This document shows, in pieces, positions 43,970-54,938 of a stretch of DNA of 64,000 nt. The stretch's first letter is position 1, and every line of letters starts with the position of its first letter. Position numbers and translations under genes: made by a program. The notes under the pieces are model-generated. The model was not told where the DNA came from. It saw only the letters and a list, made by a program, of their open reading frames with translations, and searched no databases. Source of the DNA: Platanthera guangdongensis (Eukaryota; Streptophyta; Magnoliopsida; Asparagales; Orchidaceae); NCBI GenBank assembly GCA_039583875.1, contig CM077151.1, positions 26,096,208-26,160,207 of the forward strand, in the 5' to 3' direction.

Positions 43970-44152
43970 TGTGAAGAATGGCCTCAAACCTTGTATATAC
44001 TTCTTGAATAATGAATTATAAGTATGAATACACTTATATAGGAAGAAAGGAAGAAGAGAAAATCTCAATCCAAGATATGAGACAAATACAAAGAGAGAGA
44101 AAAGAGAAAAAAATGGGCGCTTAGATGGGCCCTTACTAAGGCTTTTCTAACA
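43970..44152 (-). repeat. 5' LTR of Copia-1
   Basis: 183 bp, colinear with 26241-26422. Right flank ATACG (44153-44157) is the TSD. Confidence 0.92.
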
Positions 44153-44157
44153 ATACG

Positions 44158-44834
44158 CAAGAGATGGAGATAGGTCGTTGGATAGATGATCCGAGCCACG
44201 TATGCAGAGTACGACAACAAATTTTTATGTATTTTAGTTTTATGTAAATTTAGCGGCTTCATGTTCAGGAAGATCTTGGTTGTCAACAGTGGGTTCCAAG
44301 TCTGTGAATAGAGGTCTAGGTGCTGATTTTCAGTGATTGCAGGGAGAGAAATTTCAAGTTTTTGTGATTGTTATGCGGCGCCGATTTCGTGGATTCTAAG
44401 TGTCAAAACCTAGATCATCCTCCCTGCCCTTGATCGGGCAGACCATTATCCCCTTCCTCCACCAACAAATCATCCATATAGCTACCACAGCTTCCACAAC
44501 CACCAAGTAAATACCCCACTCCACCATTAGCTACCCATAATCTTGCATTTCTTCTTCATTCCTTGCACCATTCAACCCACCATCCACACTCCACAAGCCC
44601 TCCTCTCCCTAAAAATTACCCACTGCTGATAATAGTCACCCCCGAACCTGTACTGCCTCCTGGATCCAGGCTGAGTTCATAATGAATCCCCACAAACTAC
44701 CTTTCCTTGCAATCTTATACCCTTCCCCACATCAAAACAAGTATTCATCTCCCTCCAACTACCATTACCGAAAATCCCAAACACTCCCCTTCCACTTACT
44801 AACCCACTGCACCACTCCAAATTCATTGCAACTT
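44158..44834. other. Intergenic DNA, unassigned
   Basis: 44158-44400 is mixed sequence; 44400-44834 is a C/A-rich low-complexity stretch (cctcc, caccac words). ORFs are short and unlike known proteins. It is the original neighbour of 26235 before Copia-1 inserted. Confidence 0.45.
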
Positions 44835-45564
44835 CCATCAATTGAAGTTAACCCCCTTCCAAATTCTCTACAGCACCTCATATAGCCTTGCAGACCCTAT
44901 CCCAGCCTCTTTACATCTCATCCGTCCACCCCAACCCCCTCCCTCACAACCCCATTGTCCTCCAATCACCACAGAAGACCCAAATCCCATAGAAATTAGC
45001 GGCAGAACTCGTAGTTCACAGCAGAAACTACAATTTTAGTGCCGTCCAGCCTTCAAACCGGCTTGTAACCTCTGCGCATCCAGAGTACTCGTATAAGTTC
45101 TAATTTGGAGTCTATATTACATTATGTTGATTATTTGACGAAGAAATATATTATTTGGGATCTTGTGTAAGAGTTTGCTAAATTATAAATTCTAAACTGC
45201 CATCAATTGAAGTTAACCCCCTTCCAAATTCTCTACAGCACCTCATATAGCCTTGCAGACCCTATCCCAGCCTCTTTACATCTCATCCGTCGACCCCAAC
45301 CCCCTCCCTCACAACCCCATTGTCCTCCAATCACCACAGAAGACCCAAATCCCATAGAAATTAGCGGCAGAACTCGAAGTTCACAGCAGAAACTACAATT
45401 TTAGTGCCGTCCAGCCTTCAAATCGGCTTGTAACCTCTGCGCATCCAGAGTACTCGTATAAGTTCTAATTTGGAGTCTATATTACATTATGCTGATTATT
45501 TGACGAAGAAATATATTATTTGGGATCTTGTGTAAGAGTTTGCTAAATTCTAAATTCTACTTGA
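44835..45564. repeat. 365-bp tandem duplication
   Basis: Unit 1 starts ccatcaattgaag at 44835, unit 2 at 45200, and both carry the same sequence through gagtttgctaaatt with only a handful of single-base differences. It matches no other repeat in the window. Each unit encodes a 65-codon Pro-rich ORF that I regard as incidental. The rest, 45565-45697, is AT-rich. Confidence 0.93.
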
Positions 45565-45757
45565 AAGGTGGATTCGTCAATAATTTAACCGAAGCACTCT
45601 CTTTTTAATTTATTTGGATTGTGTTTGTGTTTCTAATGTCTAAACTCTAGTGTAAATGCTTGTGGGCTCTACTAATACATTCAGCATTTATTGTAATTGT
45701 AGAAACGTGAGTGAAATAAGAGAAATAAAATAATTTTTATTAATTTATCTGAAATAG

Positions 45758-48140
45758 TTTCATGAGCTAATTGCATCAAATACGATTTTCATAAACAGAG
45801 AAGAACATTTAATTACTTTTAAAAGCGGATCAAATAAATCACAAATTGATTATTTTATGACTCGCAAAATGGATTATTTTATGACTCGCAAAATGGATAA
45901 ATGATATGTAAGGATTGCAAAGTCATATCAGGAGAAAGTTTGACAACACAACAAGGTTAGTGGTGTTAAATATACAAATTAAATATAATAAATTTAAGAC
46001 AAGAACAAAAATATTGCAAAATATTTGGTGGTGAAACTTGAAGATGGAAAAGCATGTTGTTTTCAAGAAGACGGTTATGAAACAACTAGTTGATGACTCT
46101 TATGTTGATCATAATGTCTCATGAGAAGATATGTCTTCACATTTAAAAATAAGTGGAAAGAATGTACTTAGAGTATCAAAAGGTCATGCGCCTCCAAATA
46201 AAGAGTCTTGGTGGTGAAAAGATGAAGTGCAAGACAAAGTGATGGCAAAGAGGGTCAGCTATAAATCACTCTATGCTTGTAGAAATGATGAAAACTTAGT
46301 CAGGTATAAAATCGCAAAAAAAAACTAAACAGACAGTAAGTAAAGCAAAAAGTCAAGCTTATGAAAATTTTATAACTGACTAGATAACAAAGATGGAGAG
46401 TGTGACATAAATAAAATTGTTCGAGCTAGAGAAAGAAAGAAAAGAGATTTAAGTCAAGTAAAATACATAAAAGATGAGACAAATACAGTTTTAACGGTTG
46501 ATGTGGATATTAAAGAGCGATGAAAAAGATATTTTTATCAACTTTATAATAAAACAAATGACAATGAAATGAACTTGAAATAGTTAAGTAAATCAGAAAA
46601 ATATAAGATCATAATGTTTTATAGTAAAATTCAAGTACCAGAGGTAAAAGATGTTCTAAATAAGATGAAAATAGAAAGGCGGTTGGGCCAGACGATATAC
46701 CCATCGAAATATGAAAATGTATAGGAAATGAAAAAATTTTGTGACTTACATGTTTTTTCAATAAGATACTGAAGCCAAATAGTATGTTAGACCAATGGAG
46801 AGAAAGTATCTTGGTACTTTTGTATAAGAATAAATGGGATATACGAAATTGTGTTAATTACAGAGGAATTAAATCAATAAGTCATACCATCAAACTATGG
46901 GAACGAGTAATAGAAAGAAGATTAAGACGGGAGACTAATATCTCGGAGAATCAATTTGGATTCATGCCAGGGATGTCGACCATGAAAGTCATACATCTCT
47001 TGAGGAGACTCATTGACAACTATCGAGAAAGAAAACAAGATTTGCATAGGTTGTATATTGATCTTGAGAAGGTCTATGATAGAGTTCCAAGAGAGATCTT
47101 ATGGAGAGTCTTAGAAAAAAAAATATGTAAATATATCATATATTGACATAATCAAAAATATGTATACAAATTCAGTGACAAGGGTGAGGACATCTGGAGG
47201 ATTAACACAGGAACTATCTATCACTGTTGGCTTACATCAAGGTTCAACTTTAAGCACTTATCTCTTTACACTTATCTTAGATGAGCTCACCAGACATATC
47301 CAACAAGCAATACCTCGATGTTTATTGTTTGCGGATGATATCGTTTTTGTTGATGAGACGCGTGAGGGTGTAAACACAAAACTTGAATTTTGGAGAGATA
47401 CTTTAGAAAAGAAGGATTTTAAGTTGAGCAGGGCAAAGACAGAGTATATGGAGTTTAAATTTAGCAGTACAAGGACATATAACTTTGTTATTAAGTTGGG
47501 TGATCAAGATATTTCTCATAGTGAGTGTTTTAAATATCTTGGATCGATAGTTCAAAAAGACGGAGGTATTGATAAAGATGTGACACATAGAATCCAAGTG
47601 GGTTGGTTGAAGTGGAGAGCCGCGTCAGGGATCTTATGTGATCGTAAAGTACCACTAAAACTTAAGGGCAAGTTTTACCGTACTGCAAGTAGACCTGCGA
47701 TGCTCTATGGTTCTGAGTGTTAGGCAGTGAATTGTGTACATGAACAAAAAATGGGAGTTGTGGAGATAATAATGCTTAGGTGGATGTGTGGACACACGAG
47801 ATTGAATAAAATTAGAAATGAAAGTATAAGGGATAAGACAGAGGTAGCACCAATTGCAAAGAAGATGCGAGAAGCTTGTCTAAGATGGTTTGGACACGTA
47901 CAAAGGAGACCATTATAGCCACCTGTTAGGCATTGTGAGAGTCTAGTCACTAGGCATGTTAAACCAGGGAGGGGTAGACCAATAAAAACTTGGAATGAAA
48001 TTGTAAGGAAAGATATGATGTACTTAGGAATTAGTGAGATTATGACAAAATATATGGCACAATGGCAACAAAGGATCCATATAGCCGACCCCACTATAGT
48101 GGGATAAAGGCTTAACTGCTTAAGTGTTGTTGTCGTCGTC
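45758..48140 (+). mobile_element. RTE-type LINE inside the Copia-2 LTR
   Basis: A 2.4-kb insertion flanked by a 10-bp duplication tctgaaatag (45748-45757 and 48141-48150). It ends with a TTG/TCG-rich tail (gttgttgtcgtcg), like the truncated copy at 1032. It encodes RT without an endonuclease, so it is probably 5'-truncated. Confidence 0.88.
46400..47920 (+). pseudogene. RTE reverse transcriptase, broken
   Basis: Pre-RT remains (RARERKKRDLSQVKYIKDE, about 46425) lead to [61 protein letters not shown] (46784-47146), then LHQGSTLSTYLFTLILDEL, the catalytic LLFADDIVFVDETREG and KYLGSIVQKDG (47160-47723), and a C-terminal tail with MLRWMCGHTRL (47727-47918). The motif set is that of plant RTE non-LTR elements. 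Stops at about 46510 and 47144 and frame changes make it inactive. Confidence 0.88.
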
Positions 48141-48260
48141 TCTGAAATAGCTTCCAAACATCATAATTATAATTGTACATTTGTGCATTTATATAAGACG
48201 AGAAATATAGGAGGAATCATATCCTAAGATGTGGCACTAAACAAGCTAACACAATGGGCC

Positions 48261-49055
48261 TCAAGATGGGTCTATCTTTGGGCTTTTACATATATTCTTT
48301 AACACTCCCCCGCAAGCTGGAGCATACAAATTGTAAGCTCCAAACTTGGACAAAAACTGGTAGTATAGTGGACGAGGTAAGGCCTTGGTGATAATATCAA
48401 TAACTTGCTCAACAGCAGGAATATGTTGTAATTCTATCTTATTCAATTGAACCTTCTCCCGAATGAAATGACAATCAACTTCAATATATTTCGTCCGTTC
48501 AAGGAAAACAGAATTTTTGGCAATGTGTATGGCAGTTTGACTGTCCCAAAATAGAGTGGTCGGTGAGAAAAGCTTGACTCATAAATCACCTAGGATACCT
48601 TCAAGCCATGTAAGCACAGACACAACGGCTGTCATTGAACGATACTCGGCTTCAGCAGATGAGCGAGAAACTGTAGACTATTTCTTGCTGCGCCAGGTAA
48701 TGAGATGTCCTCCAAAATAAGTGCAATATCCACTTGTGAAACGACGATCATCCAATGAACCAGCATAATCAGCGTCAGAATATGCAATCAGAGATAAGAA
48801 AAACGAACAGAGCTTGTATACAAGTCCTTGTCCAAGAGCAGTATTTAAGTATCGAAAAATACGCTCAACTGTCTGGAGATGAGAAATGTCTGGCTCATGC
48901 ATGAATCGACTGACAACTCCAACAGCAAATGATATATTAGGTCTTGTAACAGTGAGATATATCAACTTTCCCACAAGACGACAATAATACTCTGGATTCA
49001 GAAGGAGAAGATTAGAGTCTGAGGCATGAGAGAAGAGCTTGTGGTTGATATCCAT
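48261..49055 (-). pseudogene. RNase H and RT C-terminus, Copia-2
   Basis: RT tail SRLVGKLIYLTV-type sequence (YYCRLVGKLIYLTVTRPNIS, VVSRFMHEPDISHLQT) is followed by AYSDADYAGSLDDRRFTSGY of RNase H, a break near 48678, and the terminal DIITKALPRPLYYQFLSK and APACGGVLKN. Confidence 0.82.
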
Positions 49056-50031
49056 GGGAGTGTCGGCAAGCTTGCATCCAGAGTAGCCGCATCATGAAGC
49101 AAGTCAAGACAGTACTTTCTTTGAGATAAAACAAGCTCATCTGGTTGCCGAGCCACCTCGAGACCCAGAAAATATCAAAGATTTCTCGGGTCTTTGTTTG
49201 AAATACAGTCGCCAGATGTTTGATCATGTGTATTCATGTGAGATTGTCACTCGTAATCAAAATATCATCAACATACACCTAGAGAATCACTGTGCCTGTT
49301 GGACAATATCGAGTGAATAAAGAGAAGTCGGCTGAGCTTCGAGTGAACCCAACAGCATTAACAGTCTGACTGAACTTGTCAAACCATGCCCAAGGTAATT
49401 GTTTAAGACCATAAAGTGATTTCTCCATACGACATAGAAGAGACTCCCCAGTGGTCTCAAACCCGGGAGGTTGCTACATATAGATGATCTCCTGCAAATT
49501 ATCATTGAGAAAGTTATTTTTGACATCCAATTGATGCAACGTACAGTGTCGATGAACAGCAATGGAGATTAAAACACGAACAGTATTGAGTTTGGCGAGT
49601 GGAGAAAATGTCTCATCATAATCTAGACCTTGTAATCGAGTAAAACTTTGAGTCACAAGGCGAGCCTTTAGACGTTGAACCGTCTCGTCCGGACCATGTT
49701 TGATGGCAAACACCCACTTACAACCCATGGGAGTCTGTCCAGGAGGAAGAGGGACAAGATACCAATTGTGGTTTGCCCAAAGAGCAGACATTTTCTCATC
49801 CATGGCCGCCCTCCACCCCGAATGTTGGAGAGCCTCCTGCACAGAGGTAGGGGTGGTAATAGAGGTTAAAGAAAGCGCAGATATTCGGAGTTCCGGAGAA
49901 AGGCAGTGTAAAGAGACATAACTTATCATCGGGTGAGCAGTAGAGACGGTTGTCGGATCTGCAGGCCGCAAAATATCATCAGTGGAGGGCAGCTCCCGTA
50001 GAGTAGTAGACGAAGGAGGAGGAGTATACAC
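49012..50031 (-). pseudogene. Reverse transcriptase N-terminal part, Copia-2
   Basis: VQEALQHSGWRAAMDEKMSA, LPPGQTPMGCKWVFAIKHGP, LKARLVTQSFTRLQGLDYDE and LDVKNNFLNDNLQEIIYM (50031-49474), then in another frame the SLYGLKQ and YVDDILI region (about 49450-49260) with a stop just before YVDD. A close relative of Copia-1 pol. Confidence 0.82.
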
Positions 50032-50291
50032 CCGAATCAGAGGTGGTTTTGGTGGGATTGGCGTGGGAAGGAGAGGTGGGTTTAGTGGGATTGGCGTGGG
50101 AAGGAGAGGTGGGAGGTTAGAAGTAATAGAGATAGCAGGCCGCGAAAGGAGAGGCAGAAGTGAATAATCAGTTGGTTGAGAATGATAGTCTTCGAGAAAG
50201 GTAACATCAGCAGAACTAACAACCTTACGATCCTTGGGAGAGAAGCAGACACAACCCTTCTAAGTACGTGAGTAACCAACAAACATATAAT

Positions 50292-51000
50292 TTATGGCAC
50301 GTGGATCAAGCTTGTTAGTGGATGGACTAAAAGATTATGAACATAGCAAACGCAGTCAAATATGTGAGGTGGGGCGGAAAATGGGTTTGTGGAGTGAAAA
50401 AGGGGATTAAATGGAGACGTAAAGTTAAGAACGGAGGGCATGCGGTTAATAAGGTAGCAGGTTGTAGAAACTGCAAAATTACAATATAGTTTGGGGGCAT
50501 TCATTTGAAACATAATGGAGCGTGCGACATCAAGAAGGTGACGATTCTTGCGTTCAGGAACATAATTTTGTTGGGGGGTATGAGCACAAGAGGTTTGATG
50601 GATCCCTAACTCAGCGCATAGGTCAGTAACCTCATGACTTGTGTACTCACGGGCATTGTTGCCGAAGAGTTTTAATTGCAGTAGAAAACGAATTACGAGT
50701 CTCAATAATAAAGGCACGAAGAACCCGAGTTAGGTCAGAGCGATCATGAAGTAAATATAATCATATCATTTGAGAGTAGTCATCAATAAAGGTGATGAAG
50801 TAACGATAACCAAAAGTACGTGTGGTTTTATAGGATCCCCAAATATTTGAATACACAAGAGCAAAAGGAGATTGCTCCGGATATGAGAAGGTGAGAAAGT
50901 AGCACAATGTTGTTTGTCATAGATACAAGACTCACATGCGAGTCATGGAGGAACAGATCAGAAAGAGCTTTCCGGAGTATGTAGAGAGGAGCATGTCCAA
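50292..51000 (-). pseudogene. Integrase, Copia-2
   Basis: FGNNAREYTSHEVTDLCAEL with the second catalytic Asp replaced (NN for DN), HTPQQNYVPERKNRHLLDVA (normally NGVAERKNRHLLDVA), SIMFQMNAPKLYCNFAVSTT, CYLINRMPSVLNF. The N-terminal part is shifted among frames. Confidence 0.8.
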
Positions 51001-51090
51001 GACGACGATGTCACTCAGCAAAGCTAATAGAGAAGAGAATCGTAGGGGGGAGAGGGGTCCAGGATGTAGAGCCCATTCGACAACTGTCGT

Positions 51091-51939
51091 TTACCAATGA
51101 TAGTTTGTCTTGTGATCCTGCACAATGCAAGAGGTGGAGGAGAATGTTACAAAGCAATCAAGGTCTTTGGTGAGACGGCTAATATAGAGGAGATTGAAAA
51201 GAGAGCCCGAAACATGAATAACTGAGCGAAGAGTGATGGAGGGAGTAAGGGCGACATCTGCTGATCCAGAGACTGGAGTGGTGGCCTCATTAGCAATAGT
51301 AATGAACTTGGGATGCACATAGTCTAAGTATTTGGAAGGTTTTTGTGGGCTAATGTGGTGTGAGGCCCCGAAATCCATAATTCAGGATGAATTACGGGCG
51401 AGACAGGAGATGCCGCCATCTGAAAGAAACACAACAGAGCCTGGAGAACAACCGATCATCCCTTGAAGTTGTTGAAGTTGGGTCCGCAAGGCATCAATGT
51501 CAGCTTGAATGTTGTCTTGAGTGTAATTGTGTCGACCGCTACCCGGAGAAGGGATGCTACCTCCACTAGAGGGTAGAGGAGAAAAATGAGATAAAAGTGA
51601 CCACGGAAACAAAAGAGATGAGAAAGCATGATCGGCCATTGGAGGCGACTTAGCGGTCAAAACAAACGGCGAGAAGAGCAGAGAGAAAAAAAGGTCGTTT
51701 GCGGCAAAGGAAACAGCTGCGGGAGGAGCATGCTGCGACAGAGACGCGGCTAGGCAAGCGGCAAGATGCGAGAAGCTGAACAGCAGGAAGGAACCCTCAC
51801 GGCCAAAGCCAGCGGCAAGACTGCTTTTTGTACAGCGGCCTGGCAATAACATCGACAATAGAAGAGGCCTAGAGGCAAGCTGGAGGTGGAGAGGCGGCCA
51901 GGCAACCACACTGGCGGCAAGAAAATAGGTAGCGAGCAA
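51091..51939 (-). pseudogene. Protease and residual gag, Copia-2
   Basis: Protease reads MDFGASHHISPQKPSKYL, with the active-site triad DFG in place of DSG, then RSVIHVSGSLFNLLYISRLT. Upstream, in one frame except for a stop at 51382, a short Gag start (MADHAFSSLLFPWSL at about 51640) passes directly to QADIDALRTQLQQLQ, the coiled coil that normally follows the zinc knuckle. Most of Gag, including the knuckle, is missing. Confidence 0.75.
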
Positions 51940-52126
51940 GCCGCGCGGCTAGAAGTGCACGAGCGGGTGTGATATCGCGCGAACAAGGAACGATGCGGGT
52001 TGAGCAGCAGGAAGATGCGTCAAAACAAGAGCAGCGGCGATCTACAGCAAGGATGTGGCTAGCGGCAAGGAGGTCGCGAGAGGGTCGTGAGCCAGGAAAG
52101 CAAGATGGCAAGAGAAGAAGTGGTGG

Positions 52127-52300
52127 CCTGGAGAGCTGCAGCCTGGAGGAGAGCTGCGGGCTGAAGAGGCTGTAGACTGGATCTGTGGCTTGGAGAAGAG
52201 AGGATGCGGCCTGGAGAAGAGCTGCAGTCTGGAGAATAGTGACGACCTAGACGAGAGCGGCGGCCTGGAGAAGAGTTGCGGCCTGGAGGAGATCCTTGGC
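52127..52300. repeat. Minisatellite in the Copia-2 leader
   Basis: About seven diverged copies of a 22-26-bp unit around gcggcctggagaagagctgc. The rest of the leader (51940-52670) is G/A-rich and non-coding, with the PBS at 52671-52685. Confidence 0.8.
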
Positions 52301-52685
52301 GGACTGAAGACCAGCGGTAACAAGAAACTTACAGCAAACAGATGCTGGCAAGGAGTGGCGGTAAGAGATCACAGGTTGTGGCTAGGAACCTACGGTGGCG
52401 ACGAGCAAAAGCTGGCAAGAGAAAGAAGGCGGCAAGAAAGCAGTGTTGCTAGGCAGAGACTTGAATCTTGGACAAGGAACCAGCGGCTAGAAGAGGAAGC
52501 GGCGGGCTAGATGGGAGAAGCGGGAGCCAGTGGGCCCCGACCAAGTAGTATAAAAGAGAGGAGGGAGGGAGCAGAGGAGCAACAAAAAAGGGCAAAGTTG
52601 CACGTAGAGAAAGTCTAACCGCCCAGGGTAGGAGCAGAACAGGCCAACGCACAATGAGCACCGACTGAACCTGCCTCTAATACCA

Positions 52686-52898
52686 TGTAGAAACGTACAT
52701 GAAATAGGAGAAAAAATAATTTTAATTAATTTCTCTGAATTAGCTTCCATACATCATACTTATAATTGTACATTTATACATTTATATGAGAGGAGAAAGA
52801 GAAGAGGAATCATATCCTAAGATGTTGGACTAAACAAGCTAACACGATGGGCCTCAAGATGGGCCTATCTTTGGTCTTTTACATATATTCTTTAATCA
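52686..52898 (-). repeat. 5' LTR of Copia-2
   Basis: Minus-strand TGATTAAAGAATATATG at 52898 to GTTTCTACA at 52686. Confidence 0.88.
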
Positions 52899-53228
52899 TA
52901 ATTATTCATCGGATAATTATATGGACATTTCACCATTTAGACCTACTCACCACAGGGTTTTAGTGTTGAAACCGTCAACCGGCCCCAAAGAGAGTTCCGA
53001 CTCAAAAAGGGGCTAGTCTGCACCTACTTTTCCCGAACTGAATTTCTGGCTAAAAACTTTGAACTAGGAACAGACCATGAGCTACAGCGTGGAGGTCCCG
53101 CCACACACTCGGAGAGAGATCTTCCTTGCGAGGTTGCTCCAACCTCGTAAAGAAGAGTCCAACCCCAGATATTTTAGCGAGTGAATGCTTATTGCTGAAG
53201 GAATCTTTCGGTGGGTCCCCCAATGATC

Positions 53229-53236
53229 TATATATA
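53229..53236 (+). promoter_or_regulatory. TATA-like box of antisense gene 1 (Tat2)
   Basis: TATATATA, 75 bp before the ATG at 53311; position comparable to Tat1 (57 bp). Confidence 0.5.
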
Positions 53237-53310
53237 CGTCGTACTAAGGGAAGCAAGGCGAACCCTGCTTACCACCTCTCCTTTCTCTCGCTTCTGACCC
53301 TTCCTACAAG

Positions 53311-54521
53311 ATGTCACTTCCAAAATATCTTCAGGATAAACTTATGATTGTGCAAGAGCGAAATAAATCGGGAACTGTTGGGCTCATGCACCGGCTCTCT
53401 CACAAATCCTCGAGCTCGCCATTGAGACGGAAGTCGGCCAAGAAGGTCAGGCTTAACCTGACAGTTAGCAATCCTTCAACCATTAGCGTGGTTGTCGTCA
53501 CACCGGGTCATGAGCTAGCTCCTTCCAACAAAAAACAGGTTCTCTCAACTCTGCTCATGTGTATCGCCTGAAAGGCCGGGATATGACCTTTCAAGAAATT
53601 CTTGCAAGAGGGCAATCCCCTGGATCTAGGAGATGTCCTGGAGGATCAGGTCAAATCCCCTCGCGGCGACTCCGTCCATCTGACAATCCAGGCGACTCCT
53701 CCTGATGACGCGAGCGCCCGCGCCACCCCCACTAATCTCGGGCGGGTGTCAGGAGGTTGAGTTGTCAACCTGCCACTCGTTTTTCCCTACTCGCCGAACT
53801 AATCTCAAATTGTTCTTTGTAGCCTCCACCTTTGGGGTCACTAGCCTGGACAGTCTGCTTTCGAAGTCGTCGACCTTCGTCCCCCCCCCCTCCGAGACCT
53901 TACCCCCGGCTCAGCTCCCGCGACGAAAGGTACTCTTGAAGTTCTTGTTCCTTTTTATTCCTTACTCACTGACCAGGAATGTTCTCGTCTGGGTCTGCGG
54001 AAGTCGGTTGTTCTCCCTTTCAACGAACCCTTCACACTTGCCCCCTCCTCACCCCTCATTTGTCATGTTGGAACTCATTTTCCATGACCTCGACTTCTTG
54101 CAGACTACCTGAAGCCTCTGAAGCTGAAGAAACGTCTGAAATGGAAGTCAACTCGTCACCGCCTTCCCCCAACATGTTCGAAGACTTTTTAGGGGACTCG
54201 AGTGATCGTGAAGGGATGAAGAGGCGAATGGCTGACGTCCTTCGGAAGTACGGGCTCATGCTGCGAGAGATGCAAGAGGAAATGGTTGTCAGCGAGCAAC
54301 GGCTGAGCCACCTTGAGCAGGAATACACGCGGCTCGCGATTGAGGTAAGACGTGGAGCAAGTGGAGAGGCAACATCCCCTGGACCGCATATAGATCGGAT
54401 TGAGGAGCATCTGCGTCTAGTGCAGCTTGATCTTAGCTCTGTTCGCGAGTACAATAATCCTCGTCGACCGCCAGGGACGGGGGCGCGAGGTCGGGGAAGA
54501 TGGAAATGGCTCCCCCTCTGA
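53311..54521 (+). pseudogene. Antisense gene 1 of Tat2, coiled-coil protein
   Basis: Exon 1, 53311-53538, encodes LPKYLQDKLMIVQERNKSGT and ends in phase 0 at CAG|GT, as in Tat1. A middle segment around 53620-53740 aligns with the KSPR region of Tat1 exon 2. The last exon (to 54521) has MFEDFLGDSSDREGMKRRMA, EEMVVSEQRLSHLEQEYTRL and the tail GARGRGRWKWLPL, aligned end to end with Tat1. Splice sites between 53740 and 54110 are uncertain and frameshifts are possible, so I call it a pseudogene although the ends are well preserved. Confidence 0.65.
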
Positions 54522-54833
54522 GTCTACCGGCTTTCGCAATCCCCCCTCCTTGTTAGTCGTTTTTTCTGTTAATGTTTTCATTTTGCACTATGTATATATA
54601 TTCCTTTTCTACTCCTCTCGACGCGCACTTTGAATTGAGATTGGTACTTGTACTCGCCTTAAGCGAGCACGATGTCTCGCTTTTGTTTCCTGTTTTTATT
54701 TCACTTTGTCATAATGTCACTCTGTGGGAGGGCTCGCCAGAGGGTAGGGAGAAGTTTGAGAGTCACTCCGAGGTCAACCACCCACTTCCATGCAGCTTGC
54801 CTTGATTCCCTTCGGGCTTCCTTTATAAATAGC

Positions 54834-54841
54834 CCCCCCCC
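54834..54841 (+). promoter_or_regulatory. TATA box of antisense gene 2 (Tat2)
   Basis: CTTTATAAATAGCC, 98 bp before the ATG at 54939 and about 310 bp after the stop of antisense gene 1, as in Tat1. Confidence 0.65.
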
Positions 54842-54938
54842 GTCTACCTGACATACCGCATTTATTGTTTTCCAACTCTTTGCATCTACCTACCTTTCAC
54901 ACTCGCGATCAGCATTCGCACTCCGGTTCTCGCTCGAA

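Larger units (their letters stand above)
26241..44152 (-). mobile_element. Ty1/Copia retrotransposon (Copia-1), split by Tat1
   Basis: Short LTRs (182-183 bp) at 26241-26422 and 43970-44152, TSD ATACG on both sides (26236-26240, 44153-44157), PBS inside the right LTR and a GCGGGGGAG polypurine tract inside the left LTR, so the element lies on the minus strand. Without the 12.5-kb Tat1 insertion it is about 5.4 kb, normal for Copia elements with short LTRs (Ale/Retrofit-like by general appearance). The LTRs differ at about 9 of 183 positions by eye. Coding regions carry stops and shifts. Confidence 0.92.
45698..48304 (-). repeat. 3' LTR of Copia-2, split by an RTE LINE
   Basis: 45698-45757 plus 48151-48304 make 214 bp once the RTE (45758-48140) and one copy of the duplicated target tctgaaatag are removed. 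Confidence 0.88.
45698..52898 (-). mobile_element. Ty1/Copia retrotransposon (Copia-2), gag-deleted, with nested RTE
   Basis: LTRs of about 213 bp: left 45698-48304 (split by the RTE), right 52686-52898. On the minus strand the 5' LTR is the right one; its PBS reads TGGTATTAGAGGCAGG and the polypurine tract GCGGGGGAG abuts the left LTR at 48305-48314. The probable TSD is TAATT (45694-45698 and 52899-52903), one base ambiguous at the left end. LTRs differ by more than 20 positions, so it is older than Copia-1, which it resembles throughout pol. Gag is largely deleted. Confidence 0.88.

Noticed and set aside
44842..45404. Two identical 65-codon ORFs
   Set aside because: Product of the 365-bp duplication of C-rich DNA; no homology recognised.
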